Shown one piece after another: positions 9,226-17,683 of a stretch of DNA of 64,000 nucleotides. Position 1 is the stretch's first letter. Every line of letters starts with the position of its first letter. The position numbers were made by a program, and so were the translations under genes. The notes beneath the pieces were generated by a model. The model made no database searches. It was not told the origin of the DNA and saw nothing but the letters and a program-made list of their open reading frames with translations. Source of the DNA: CALESS01 sp041741455 (GTDB lineage Bacteria > Chloroflexota > Anaerolineae > Anaerolineales > Anaerolineaceae). The stretch lies in contig JBGSJZ010000099.1 of assembly GCA_041741455.1 (NCBI GenBank), forward strand, positions 1 to 64,000. The letters run 5' to 3'.

Positions 9226-9824
9226 CTACAACCATGTGCATTCATCAGCAAACAATGTCCGCTCGGGCTTCTTTACCTCGCCCTTTGTTCTCACCAACCG
9301 CCGTATGAACGGCAGTAAACTTTCAATATCCGTATTGTCAATCTCAAACAGAGACCATCCGAACGTCTTCACCAGGCTGATCTCCAGATCGATCAACCAC
9401 TCCGCACCATCCCCTTCTTTATTCTCCCCTTCCCCATGCCCCCCGAATGGGGGGTGAAGGGAGGGGTCGGGGGTAGGTCCGGTAGAGCTTTCTTCCCCGG
9501 CTACATCGCCGGCTTCGTAGGGTTTAGCCCACTTGCCTTGTTCATAATGGTTGTCAACACTGACACCATATCGGTCACATCCGCCCCATTATCCAGATCT
9601 TCTACACTGAACTGGTTACCAAACACATCTATTACCAGGGCGGATAACAGGTCAATATCTTCTTCTGATAGGTCATTCAGATTGAGCCGCTTTACCAACC
9701 GGACCGCCATTTTCAGCAACCGCCACGGAACAAATGTCCGCGTGTAGGTTGCCTTTACCTCGTTGTCTTCAGCGTACAAGGTAATCGTCATCGGTGTACT
9801 GGATGCCATATTCATTTCCTTCAT
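9226..9824 (-). CDS. Tail assembly chaperone, long -1 frameshift product (GT)
   Basis: Reading the short chaperone frame to the slippery heptamer at 9525-9519 and shifting -1 gives an open frame to TAG at 9226-9228, about 199 residues in all. The added part carries AEWLIDLEISLVKTFGWSLFEIDN and LLPFIRRLVRTKGEVKK, the Trp-rich helical style of siphovirus T domains. Known role: G and GT bind the tape measure and recruit tube subunits. The linker includes a translated GC-rich palindrome (9424-9480). No independent start with a good Shine-Dalgarno was seen for the downstream part. Confidence 0.75.
9424..9480. repeat. REP-like GC-rich palindrome inside a coding region
   Basis: A C-run/G-run palindrome with core cccccc-gaat-gggggg (9439-9454) flanked by ccttcccc and gaagggagggg arms. 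Its composition matches the intergenic copy at 9826-9897. It is translated in the frameshift product as a Pro/Gly-rich linker. Confidence 0.5.
9497..9525 (-). promoter_or_regulatory. Programmed -1 ribosomal frameshift signal
   Basis: The minus strand carries the slippery heptamer A_AAC_CCT (9525-9519) in the correct phase. A 6-nt spacer follows, then a stem CCGGC/GCCGG with a 6-nt loop (9512-9497). The zero-frame stop TAG (9503-9501) lies within this hairpin. This is the standard slip site plus stimulator arrangement for siphovirus tail chaperones. Confidence 0.8.
9501..9824 (-). CDS. Tail assembly chaperone, short form (G)
   Basis: A 107-residue protein between the tail tube and tape-measure genes, the conserved position of chaperone G. 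It has a beta-rich N-terminus (TPMTITLYAEDNEVKATYTRTFVPWRLL) followed by helices with LNDLSEEDIDLLSALVIDVF. It ends at TAG 9501-9503 unless ribosomes slip at the heptamer 16 nt upstream. It is expected to act in the cytoplasm during tail assembly and to be absent from the virion. Confidence 0.82.
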   Translation of the reverse strand: MKEMNMASSTPMTITLYAEDNEVKATYTRTFVPWRLLKMAVRLVKRLNLNDLSEEDIDLLSALVIDVFGNQFSVEDLDNGADVTDMVSVLTTIMNKASGLNPTKPAM

Positions 9825-9825
9825 A

Positions 9826-9897
9826 CTTCCCCTTCCCTAACCTGCTCCCTTCCCTTTAGGGGAGGGCTGGGGAGAGGTCAGGGAGGGGGTTAGGTCT
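9826..9897. repeat. REP-like GC-rich palindromic repeat, intergenic
   Basis: The gap between the tube and chaperone genes holds a dense run of ccctcccc/ggggaggg-type inverted elements (for example tccctttagggga and its flanks). It resembles dispersed extragenic palindromes and the copy at 9424-9480. It may slow or trim the tail mRNA. No clear U-run marks it as a terminator. Confidence 0.5.
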
Positions 9898-9908
9898 TAT
9901 TCCACAGA

Positions 9909-10835
9909 CTAAGCCGTGGTGAAGTTGATCGCACCGTTCAGCGACTGACCGTAAATATCGGTCACGCTGTACACGATGATGTAAGGGGTTGCCCCGGTCA
10001 AACTGGCATTTGGATCCAGCGTAACCACCTTGCGGGCTGTGTCGATGCTCGGGTAACCGGTTGCCATCGCCACCGTCACACCATCCGACGCCTTGATCAA
10101 GAAAATGTTCAAAGTCGCCAGGCTGTTCAACGCATTGTTGAAGGTCAGCGTCTGGTTCGCACTCACCACAATACCTGTGGCTCCATCGGTTGGAGTGCTG
10201 GAAGACAGGCTCAAAGCGCTCGGGGCCGCCACAGACGGCACCTGCACCTGGCTGAACCAACTGGTTGCGCTGAAGTTGGTGGTCGAGGTATCGCCCACAA
10301 TCCGCTTCACGCTCTCGGTCACAGAGCCCAGGTTCCAGGTATGCACCGGCTTGATCGCCGTGTAGGTCAATTCCATGGGTTTCGGATCCGGCGCATCTCC
10401 CAGGGTCGTTAGCTCCTCTTTCGGCATATCGAACTTGCCTTTGAGGTACTGGTAATAGCGGTAACTGCCATCGCTCTTCTTCGCCCGGAAACTCAGGGCG
10501 ATGTATGGAGCAGTGCCGCCGTTATCCCACATCTGGCCCGAGGCCGCATTGAACACCCGCCCGGTGATTTTCGCCAGCATCGCCAGCGGGATCCCGGTCA
10601 CCTTCATGTTGATCTTGGTTTCTCCCTCCGCTGTCATCACATCGTAGGGTTGATCGTCTGCATATTGGATTGCAAACGATGTACTCGGTTCCTGGCTCGC
10701 CTCAGCTGCTGGGGCAAAATACTCCGGAGTATCCGCTGTATAAGCAGCAGCGGTATCCACCGTCACCTCGGCAATGTACAGGCTGTCCAGGCCGATCTTG
10801 CTTTTATATTCGGCTGCATTAACAGTCAGTGCCAT
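9909..10835 (-). CDS. Major tail tube protein with C-terminal Ig-like domain
   Basis: 308 residues. The first 200 form a tail-tube-like domain (IGLDSLYIAEVTVDTAAAYTA at the start, EGETKINMKVTGIPLAMLAK, a YYQYLKGKF strand). After a linker, residues about 210-308 form a bacterial Ig-like domain of the Big_5 style (STPTDGATGIVVSANQTLTF, YSVTDIYGQSLNG). Such Ig domains usually decorate the outside of the tube and help adhesion (known). It is followed by a REP-like repeat and the chaperone gene. Confidence 0.85.
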   Translation of the reverse strand: MALTVNAAEYKSKIGLDSLYIAEVTVDTAAAYTADTPEYFAPAAEASQEPSTSFAIQYADDQPYDVMTAEGETKINMKVTGIPLAMLAKITGRVFNAASGQMWDNGGTAPYIALSFRAKKSDGSYRYYQYLKGKFDMPKEELTTLGDAPDPKPMELTYTAIKPVHTWNLGSVTESVKRIVGDTSTTNFSATSWFSQVQVPSVAAPSALSLSSSTPTDGATGIVVSANQTLTFNNALNSLATLNIFLIKASDGVTVAMATGYPSIDTARKVVTLDPNASLTGATPYIIVYSVTDIYGQSLNGAINFTTA

Positions 10836-10877
10836 TCAAAACTCCTTCCCTTTCCCACCCGTTGGGGTGGGTAGGTT

Positions 10878-11222
10878 CTATTCAACATAAATGAATTCCA
10901 GCGCCAGGCCATAATGCCGGGTCCCTGGGTTATACGGTAACTCACGCTGCGGACCGCGCATAAAGCCAGCCGCCACCATCGCCGCCGTCACATCTGGCAG
11001 CCCAACCAAACCGGCCCGGCTGTAAATGCTCACCTGCACCCGGTAACTGCGAATTGTTTCTGCATTGTCCGCGTGCTGCTCGGGCGGGCTGGAAACCAGC
11101 AGGTACACAATGTACGTATCCGGGCGCTCCACTTCGCTGGCCACAATCAACACATTTGCCGCCACCGGAATGGTCAGCCCGATCGCTGCCAGTGCCGCTG
11201 CTACTCGTTCCCAGATCGTCAT
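10878..11222 (-). CDS. Tail terminator / tail completion protein
   Basis: A 114-residue protein beginning MTIWERVAAALAAIGLTIP with a central YRVQVSIYSRAGL strand and FIYVE near the end. Its size, fold pattern and position between the gp10-like protein and the tail tube match the tail-completion proteins that cap the tube and dock it to the head. Its start overlaps the preceding stop by 4 nt (ATGA). Confidence 0.7.
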   Translation of the reverse strand: MTIWERVAAALAAIGLTIPVAANVLIVASEVERPDTYIVYLLVSSPPEQHADNAETIRSYRVQVSIYSRAGLVGLPDVTAAMVAAGFMRGPQRELPYNPGTRHYGLALEFIYVE

Positions 11223-11626
11223 GGTGTGAACATCTCCTGCATCAGAACTTCCTTCATCGCCCGCATCGCTGCGCTCTTGCTGGTATCGATCGCCGGTCGG
11301 ATGAACGGCTGCGCCGCCATGCTGCTATTTCCATACTCCACGCTGTTGGCATACCGGGCCGTTTCATCATCCGTGTAATCTCGATCATGGATGATTCCAA
11401 TCTCGACATAGATGTAATTGCCTTCCTGCACCGGTCCCTTGATCTTGATATGCTCTTGCAGGTTACCGGTATCCACCGGCACCATCTCGATCATTTTGTC
11501 CTGGATCACTCTTGCCCCTTCCATCAGGGCCCGGCTCGCCGCCGCGTCAACATCCATACCGGCTCGAGCCAGGTTCTCCAGGTATTCATCCAGACCTTTC
11601 AGTGTCAGCGTGGTTTTCGTCGCCAT
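11219..11626 (-). CDS. HK97 gp10-like head-tail joining protein
   Basis: 135 residues with the family pattern LKGLDEYLENLARA, MEGARVIQDKMIEMVPVDTGNL and YANSVEYGNSSMAAQPFIRPA. In HK97-type phages this protein acts at head-tail joining. The start overlaps the upstream stop as TAATG. Confidence 0.82.
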   Translation of the reverse strand: MATKTTLTLKGLDEYLENLARAGMDVDAAASRALMEGARVIQDKMIEMVPVDTGNLQEHIKIKGPVQEGNYIYVEIGIIHDRDYTDDETARYANSVEYGNSSMAAQPFIRPAIDTSKSAAMRAMKEVLMQEMFTP

Positions 11627-11970
11627 TAGCCGCTCCGCATCCGTCGGACCTTCAGCTCCATCAGCTCACCTCGTTGGCGGATGTCATCGATCGAGATGAT
11701 CTCGAATCGCACACCGTTCAACAGCACCGCGCAAGTCGTGTCCAGGTCCTCCTGGTAGCGGATGGTTACCGTCGCCGGTTGCTCAGCCCCGGCGCTATCT
11801 GCCGCCCAGACCTCACTCCCATGTGCGTTTTCCCACTTGGCGTACACACTGCCGATCGTTTCCCAATCCGGCACCTGAAAACCGCCTGATCCAGTTGTAA
11901 TCGCCCGCTGTTGCAGGCTGATCAGCGTCCTCAGCTCACCCGGATTGAAAGTCTTGCCGTTCAGGTTCAT
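11626..11970 (-). CDS. Head closure / head-tail adaptor protein
   Basis: A 114-residue protein of the SPP1 gp16-like head-closure type: PGELRTLISLQQRAITTG at the start, then VYAKWENAHGSEVW, VTIRYQEDLDTTCAVLLNG and FEIISIDDIRQRGELMELKVRR. The frame is open to 12006, but the ATG at 11970 overlaps the preceding stop as ATGA, giving a standard family N-terminus. Confidence 0.8.
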   Translation of the reverse strand: MNLNGKTFNPGELRTLISLQQRAITTGSGGFQVPDWETIGSVYAKWENAHGSEVWAADSAGAEQPATVTIRYQEDLDTTCAVLLNGVRFEIISIDDIRQRGELMELKVRRMRSG

Positions 11971-12470
11971 TTGACCTCGGGTGGAATCAGGTAAGCCCGG
12001 TACCATTTGCTGCTCAAATTGGTGGCTGAGCTTTGATAGATGTAACCATCCTCGCTGATCACAGCCTCAAACAGGGTGTGTTGATCGCCCGTCGCACCCA
12101 CCACCCCGGTCACAGTGGAAACCGTTGTACCGGCTACCACATTCGGGATCTCGATATAACCGGAGCCGTCCAGACCTTCGAAGGTCACATAACGCAGCGC
12201 CAGGCTTTCCAGTTGAACCAGGGAGGAAGCAAGCCCGAAGTTCAGGCTGCTCATATTGCCAACCATGCCGGGATTCTCATACCACATCACCAGCAGCATC
12301 CGGGCCGCACCCTTCGCAACCTGTGAAATCGGGCTATCCACGGTCCAATCTCGCCCGGTTGCCTGTTGAATATAGGCATCAACCTGTGGCAGTAATGCCA
12401 GCATGTTTGGATCTGTGTTCTCGCATCGGAGAACAGTCGCCGCTTCAATCGCATTCAATATATTCGCCAC
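11967..12470 (-). CDS. gp6-like head-tail connector
   Basis: A 167-residue protein. The first 110 residues match gp6-type connectors (LLPQVDAYIQQATGRDW, AKGAARMLLVMWYENPG). A C-terminal beta-rich extension of about 55 residues (VVGATGDQHTLFEAVISEDGYIYQS) is longer than in typical family members. It is expected to form the ring below the portal. Confidence 0.75.
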   Translation of the reverse strand: MANILNAIEAATVLRCENTDPNMLALLPQVDAYIQQATGRDWTVDSPISQVAKGAARMLLVMWYENPGMVGNMSSLNFGLASSLVQLESLALRYVTFEGLDGSGYIEIPNVVAGTTVSTVTGVVGATGDQHTLFEAVISEDGYIYQSSATNLSSKWYRAYLIPPEVK

Positions 12471-12482
12471 AGGTTACCTCTG

Positions 12483-12647
12483 TTATTCCGAACTCTTTTT
12501 CTTCGCTTCTTCCTTCACCGGCTCAACCAGCCCGGCCCGGATCAAATCCTTCGCGCCTTCCTTGATCTCAACAACTTCACCTTCGCTGTAGATCTTGGGT
12601 GAACCTTTTTCAAAATTAGCGAAAGACTTCAACACTTTACAACGCAT
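12483..12647 (-). CDS. Small protein following the major capsid
   Basis: A 54-residue protein with an ideal GGAGG Shine-Dalgarno. MRCKVLKSFANFEKGSPKIY leads into YSEGEVVEIKEGAKDLIRAGLV and a Lys/Glu-rich tail. Short proteins of this SH3-like style are common after capsid genes in HK97-type phages. They are often called head decoration or hypothetical proteins, and the role is not certain. Confidence 0.75.
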   Translation of the reverse strand: MRCKVLKSFANFEKGSPKIYSEGEVVEIKEGAKDLIRAGLVEPVKEEAKKKSSE

Positions 12648-12707
12648 ACCAACCTCCTGGATCGCTGCCGGGGTGTTGAACCCCGGCAGCGTTATTTCAT
12701 CAGGTTA

Positions 12708-13922
12708 CTAGGCGTGCATTGCCAGGTAGCCGATGGCGCCCGCCTGCAAGGTCTTGAAGACCGTGCGGAAGTACATCCACAGCTTGACCTGGCCGGTGCC
12801 GGCAGCCGAGTAGGGATCACGCAGCATGGTGAAGCCGGGGGCTTCGCGCCAGCCAACGTAATTCCAGTTGCCGAAATAGGCAACTTTGGCAGTGGCAGCA
12901 ATGGCAGCAGCCTTGTTCGAGAACAAAGCCGGATGGCCGAGCAGGGACCGCCCGTTACCAGGTGCACCGTCGTTGCCATCGCTATACAACCGGGCACTGC
13001 CGGTGATGGCTTTGATGGCTGAATAGGTGGTGGCACGGGTGACCCAGGCCACGGACCCGGAATCATCCAGGTAATCGGCCACGGTATCGTTCAGGGCAAC
13101 AGCATCCGGCTCACCAGCTGCAATTGCAGTGGCAGAGGCCGTGGTGGCGAAGAGCGTTCCACCGCTGCCGACTTCGGTCAACAGCAGGCTGTTCAGGGTC
13201 TTGGCCTGGCCGCGGGCAACCCAGTCCATCAGGAAGTTCATCAGGCTGGCATCTTCGTCCTCGAGCAGCTCGAGCGACAGGTTGATGTACTTGGAGTACT
13301 TCACCAGGGTCATGGCTGCCTGGCTGAGGGCTGGCGCATCCAGGTCGAAGGAGGCAGCTTCATTGGTGGAAATGAATTCACCATCAGCCTCATTGTCCAA
13401 CGGCACATTGACCGTGGTGCCTTTGCCGGGGATCCGGCGCACGCCCAACTTGACGGGCAGGCTCATTTCAGAGCGCCGGGCAATCACGCCGTTGTACATG
13501 CCGGTTGGGTCCACATAACCGCCATCCGCAGCGGTACCGACATTCATGTCGGTGGCGTTGGAGGCGTTCGTGAACACAATCTCGTTGCCTTGCATCCACG
13601 GCCGAACAGCGCCGGTGTCGCCAAACTTCAGGTAGGACCGGAGGGAGCCAGCGAAGGTGTCGCCGCGGCCGTTTTGCAAAACAACTGGCGCACCCGCCGG
13701 GGTAAATTGACCAGGACGGCCTTCGGAGGCGTCCCGCATCGATAAGTACAGATCGTTGGCCGCTTTGGCCTTGATCTTGGCTTCATCCAGGGAGGCTTTG
13801 AGGGCCATCGCCTGATCAGTTTCGCCAGCCGTGAAATGGCTGTCGATTTTAGCCGCAACCGCCTGCACGTTGGCGTCGGCGCTTTGGGCTGCATCAAAAT
13901 ACGGTTTCAGATTCAGACTCAT
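12708..13922 (-). CDS. Major capsid protein (HK97 fold)
   Basis: 404 residues. An N-terminal helical delta/scaffold domain (about 1-85, heptad-like) precedes the mature shell domain, with GGYVDPTGMYNGVIARRSEMSL, TTVNVPLDNEADGEF and LLEDEDASLMNFL typical of HK97-family capsids. The co-encoded ClpP-like protease just upstream is expected to remove the delta domain during maturation. An isopeptide crosslink cannot be judged by eye. Confidence 0.93.
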   Translation of the reverse strand: MSLNLKPYFDAAQSADANVQAVAAKIDSHFTAGETDQAMALKASLDEAKIKAKAANDLYLSMRDASEGRPGQFTPAGAPVVLQNGRGDTFAGSLRSYLKFGDTGAVRPWMQGNEIVFTNASNATDMNVGTAADGGYVDPTGMYNGVIARRSEMSLPVKLGVRRIPGKGTTVNVPLDNEADGEFISTNEAASFDLDAPALSQAAMTLVKYSKYINLSLELLEDEDASLMNFLMDWVARGQAKTLNSLLLTEVGSGGTLFATTASATAIAAGEPDAVALNDTVADYLDDSGSVAWVTRATTYSAIKAITGSARLYSDGNDGAPGNGRSLLGHPALFSNKAAAIAATAKVAYFGNWNYVGWREAPGFTMLRDPYSAAGTGQVKLWMYFRTVFKTLQAGAIGYLAMHA

Positions 13923-13932
13923 TTTCTTTTCC

Positions 13933-14691
13933 TCACTTCAAAATATTTACTTCATCTCGCAGCGCCCGCGCCTGTGCGGCAATTTGCGATTGCTCGATGG
14001 TATTAACCGGTTCGTCTATCAGGTTCAACAGAGCAACCGGAACATTCACCAGGTTTCTCACCATGTTTCCAACGTTCGAACTTGGAACGCCGCCCGTGAT
14101 CGTTTCATCTGCAAAGCCGAATTTCACGGCTTCACTGGCATTCATCCAGGTTGAATCGCTCATCATCTTTTCAATGCGCGTCCTGGTCAACCCGGTCCGG
14201 GCCTCGTAAGCATCCACCAGGCTGCCTTTGACAGATTTCAACGCATCCAACAGGCTTTGCATCGTTGCAATGTCCAGATCAGCCAGGAAAATGGTGACCG
14301 ATGGATCGTGGATCATAAAGAAGGCAGTGTCCTGCATCTTGATCCGATCAGCAGCCAGCGCCACAACGGTTGCCGCGCTTGCGCATACTCCGTCAATCCT
14401 GGCCGTTATCTTCCCGGAATATTCCGTTAGCATCGCCCGGATCGCACTAGCCGCAATCACGTCCCCGCCCACGCTGTTGATTCGCAACGTCACCGGAGCC
14501 CCGGCCAACTTATCCAGTTCATCCTTGAACAGTTTTGGCGTTACGTCATCATCCAACCAACTGTATTCAGAGATCATCCCATACAGTTCGATCTCTGCCT
14601 CTTGGGTTGGCCCGGCCGCATTGCGGATTTTCCAAAACGGTTCGTGCGGCTGCATGGTCCCTTCACAACATCGAATCGGTTTATTCGCCAT
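13933..14691 (-). CDS. ClpP-like prohead protease
   Basis: A 252-residue S14/ClpP-type serine protease: IELYGMISEY at the start, GGDVIAASAIRAML (substrate-binding loop), the nucleophilic serine in GVCASAATVVALAA and the histidine in FFMIHDPSV, followed by a helical C-terminal part. The ATG at 14691 has a GGAGGTGGAA Shine-Dalgarno and overlaps the end of the portal gene. It processes the capsid scaffold domain (known role). Confidence 0.9.
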   Translation of the reverse strand: MANKPIRCCEGTMQPHEPFWKIRNAAGPTQEAEIELYGMISEYSWLDDDVTPKLFKDELDKLAGAPVTLRINSVGGDVIAASAIRAMLTEYSGKITARIDGVCASAATVVALAADRIKMQDTAFFMIHDPSVTIFLADLDIATMQSLLDALKSVKGSLVDAYEARTGLTRTRIEKMMSDSTWMNASEAVKFGFADETITGGVPSSNVGNMVRNLVNVPVALLNLIDEPVNTIEQSQIAAQARALRDEVNILK

Positions 14692-15895
14692 TTCCACCTC
14701 CGATCTGCGCGATGTTTGACGCCATGTAGTAAGCATCACCGTCAGGGTATGGGCTCATATCGTCCAATGATCGCGCTTCATTGGGGGTCATCTGCCCGGA
14801 TTCAATCAGCGTTCGCTTATAATCGGCCCGTGTTTTGCTATCGGTCCTGAGAAGCGCATCGCGGATGAACTTCAAATAGGTGAAACCTTGCTCACGCTCA
14901 GCGATCCATTTCAACCGCCCGGCCTGCTCGAGTTGCACCAGGTGCGGATCCAGGGTGGTGGTGAGATAATCCAAATTCTGTTGCTCATTGGATTGGTAGG
15001 ACTGTTTCCCTGAATTGAGCTTATACAACGGCACGCCAAAGAAATTGGCAATATCCGTATCGGTAGCCTGGGTGCTTTCCAGGAACTGCATGTCGATCGG
15101 CTTCATCGTTACCGGCTCAAACTTGGTGATTTTGTTATCAAACACCGCCAGGTTGTAAGCATTTTCGCTGCCGCCCATCACCGAAGCGTACTGCTCCTTG
15201 ATTTTGTCTCGGGCTGCCTTGTCAACGTCACCATTCACCCATAACAGCCCGGATGGGTTCAATCCGTTCTTGTAGAACTTGCCCATCGTTTCATGTGCCC
15301 CCAACTGCCGGCCAATGGATTCACGGGCATAGGTGATGACTGACCGCCCCAGGTACCCGGTTTGATCCGGGTTGATCAGCGTGTGCATCACTTCAACCAT
15401 CGGCAGGTACCGGGTTACGCCTGAAATCTCGGTCTTATACCAAAGGTTCTCGTACTTATCGAAAACCGGTTCGGTCTTATTGGCTGGCAGAATCAACAAT
15501 TGCCGCGGCCAGCCCGGTGGCTGCCAGACATACGCATTGCCCCAGTACAGCAGCCATTGCATCAGCGCCTTCTTGAACAGGAACGGTGTCCACTGGTACC
15601 GGTTTGGGCTGATCTCCAATAGGTAAGCCAGGTTCCGTAAAACCGGGTCTGGTTCCACCTGGTTGATCTGGTTCGAGCGCCGGTTGAAAACCTTCAGCGG
15701 CATCTTCGCAACATCGTTGCTGATAATATCCCCGCAACGGTACGCACTGGCCACTGTCCGGGATGTTTCCGGGGTTACTGTCTGCCCTGAGCTGGTGCTT
15801 TCACCGCCCAGGTAGTCAATCAACCACTGAGGCGGGCTGGTAAGGCTCACATCATTCTTGATTCTGGATAAATTCAACAACCGATTGATAATCAC
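14681..15895 (-). CDS. Portal protein (HK97 type)
   Basis: 404 residues, usual length for HK97-family portals. Recognisable stretches are AYRCGDIISNDVAKMPLKVF, NPDQTGYLGRSVITYARESIG and TDIANFFGVPLYKLNSGKQS. It forms the dodecameric DNA gate at one vertex. The start is GTG at 15895, 7 nt after a GGAGGG Shine-Dalgarno and coupled to the small membrane protein upstream. Confidence 0.93.
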   Translation of the reverse strand: MIINRLLNLSRIKNDVSLTSPPQWLIDYLGGESTSSGQTVTPETSRTVASAYRCGDIISNDVAKMPLKVFNRRSNQINQVEPDPVLRNLAYLLEISPNRYQWTPFLFKKALMQWLLYWGNAYVWQPPGWPRQLLILPANKTEPVFDKYENLWYKTEISGVTRYLPMVEVMHTLINPDQTGYLGRSVITYARESIGRQLGAHETMGKFYKNGLNPSGLLWVNGDVDKAARDKIKEQYASVMGGSENAYNLAVFDNKITKFEPVTMKPIDMQFLESTQATDTDIANFFGVPLYKLNSGKQSYQSNEQQNLDYLTTTLDPHLVQLEQAGRLKWIAEREQGFTYLKFIRDALLRTDSKTRADYKRTLIESGQMTPNEARSLDDMSPYPDGDAYYMASNIAQIGGGNGE

Positions 15896-16053
15896 TTCTT
15901 ACCCTCCATCCCCAGCACCACGCCCAGGATGATCAACAAAACGCCACTGATCGCAAACCCAGCAATCGGATGCAACAGGAACGCCGCATACCCCAGCCCT
16001 ACTGCCCCCGCCAAAATCAGCAAATCAGAAACAACTTCGCGCACTATTTTCAT
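15892..16053 (-). CDS. Small two-helix membrane protein between terL and portal
   Basis: A 53-residue protein, MKIVREVVSDLLILAGAVGL onwards, with two predicted membrane helices (about 9-28 and 33-48) and a charged GMEGKK tail. Its ATG overlaps the terminase stop (TGATG) and its stop overlaps the portal GTG start, so it belongs to the packaging operon. It is not holin-like in position, since a holin candidate lies at 20032. Function unknown. Confidence 0.7.
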   Translation of the reverse strand: MKIVREVVSDLLILAGAVGLGYAAFLLHPIAGFAISGVLLIILGVVLGMEGKK

Positions 16054-17627
16054 CACATACCCCAGTCCTCGCTTAGAATCGCAGCGCTCATATCAATCTT
16101 GCCGGCATAATTTACCGCCCGGCACATCCCCGTCACCCAGGCAGCACTCAGGTCAATCCGTTTTGTCCGCACCACACTCTTGCCCTTATGTTCCTTCACA
16201 TACTTGATCAACCCGCTGCCGTTCGTCGCAATCGACGTATTCCCAAAGCACCACCGGGCCACCGGGTTCGATACATGCGTTAACTTGCCCTGCTTCATCA
16301 GCACCTCAGTTTGGTTCATCGGCGCCGTCAGGTTCACAAACGTTTGTGGGATCGTCACCACGTTCAGCCCCGCCTTCGTCAGCTCCTGCAGCAGCATTGT
16401 CGCAAACGCCGGGTCCGCCACTACTTCCACAATGTTGTACAGCTTGCTCAGTTCGATAATCCGGTCATAAATCCGGGTGTAATCAATCACGTTCCCCTCA
16501 GTCGGGGTCACCCATCCACCTGCCGCCCACTTATCGTAGGGCACATGGTCCTTATCGATCCGCTCCTGCATGTTCTCAGCCGGGATCCACGCATCCCACA
16601 TCACCCGCCAATCGTATTGCGTCCCCTGTGGCGGGAAGATCGGCGAGATCGCACTCAAATCCGTCGTGGTGGATAAGTCCAGGCCCAGGTAACAATCCCG
16701 CCCCGCCTGCTCAATCGGGCTCCAATCGCCAATCGTCTTATCAAACAGATCGATCGGCAGCCAGGTGGTCAGTTTGCTGGTAATCCACTGATTCAAGTCC
16801 AGCCACCGGAACAGCCGCTCATTGGCTGGCTTATTCTTTGCCGTCAGCGCCGCATCCCGCATTGATTCAATAGACTTCACCGGCCCCAGGCTCGGGTTCG
16901 CCTTGAACCAATTCTCCTCGTTGTAGATATCATCGCCTTCATAATTGAAGATCGCCACATACCACGTCGGGTCAATGATCTCCCCGGCCAGTATCTTGCT
17001 CGCATACTCGTGGATCTCCCAACCAATCGACACCCGGTCAGGGTCCTCTCCCGCCGTGGTGATCACCCACCAAATTGGTTGGCGCCGCGTGGATCCAGCC
17101 TCGAACGTCATCACATCCCACATATTTCGGTTAGGCTGAGCGTGCAGCTCATCGAAGATGCAGGCGCTCGTTTTGAATCCATGTTTTCGGAAAGCGTCGG
17201 CACTCAAAACCTTATAGACAGATTTCGACACCGTATCCGTGATGATCTTCTTCGAGTCCGTCACCCGCGCCCGTTTCTCCAGGGCTGGCACCAGCGAGAT
17301 CATATCCCTGGCCACCTCATAAACGATTCCAGCCTGATTGCGGTCCACCGCGCAACCGTAAATCTCTCCCTTCATTTCACTATCAGCAAACAGGTGATAC
17401 AGCGCAGCACCCGCCGCAATTTCCGACTTTCCATTCTTCTTCGGGATCTCCAGGTACACGAATTTATACTGGCGTGTCCCATCCTCTTTCAGCGTGCCGT
17501 ACACATCCCGGATGATTTGCTTCTCCCAGGGCAGCAGCACAAATGGTTGATTGTAGAACTGGCCATCCGTATGGCGCAGGCTCTCAAAGAACTTCACCGC
17601 CCGGTTGGCGCGTGCTTCGTCAAACAT
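16053..17627 (-). CDS. terL: Terminase large subunit
   Basis: A packaging ATPase/nuclease of about 524 residues. PKKNGKSE is the Walker A variant of HK97/YmfN-type TerL, CIFDELHAQ is Walker B, and VITTAGED is the coupling motif. The C-terminal nuclease domain has YLGLDLSTTTDLSA and later VVADPAFA acidic residues. I chose the ATG at 17627 because it follows a GGGGAG Shine-Dalgarno and begins MFDEARANRAVKFFESL as in homologues; ATG 17648 and TTG 17675 lie upstream in frame. Confidence 0.92.
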   Translation of the reverse strand: MFDEARANRAVKFFESLRHTDGQFYNQPFVLLPWEKQIIRDVYGTLKEDGTRQYKFVYLEIPKKNGKSEIAAGAALYHLFADSEMKGEIYGCAVDRNQAGIVYEVARDMISLVPALEKRARVTDSKKIITDTVSKSVYKVLSADAFRKHGFKTSACIFDELHAQPNRNMWDVMTFEAGSTRRQPIWWVITTAGEDPDRVSIGWEIHEYASKILAGEIIDPTWYVAIFNYEGDDIYNEENWFKANPSLGPVKSIESMRDAALTAKNKPANERLFRWLDLNQWITSKLTTWLPIDLFDKTIGDWSPIEQAGRDCYLGLDLSTTTDLSAISPIFPPQGTQYDWRVMWDAWIPAENMQERIDKDHVPYDKWAAGGWVTPTEGNVIDYTRIYDRIIELSKLYNIVEVVADPAFATMLLQELTKAGLNVVTIPQTFVNLTAPMNQTEVLMKQGKLTHVSNPVARWCFGNTSIATNGSGLIKYVKEHKGKSVVRTKRIDLSAAWVTGMCRAVNYAGKIDMSAAILSEDWGM

Positions 17628-17683
17628 CGGCAGGATCTCCCCAGCCATGAATGCAAGCAGCACCAATAGAATCAACCAACGTC

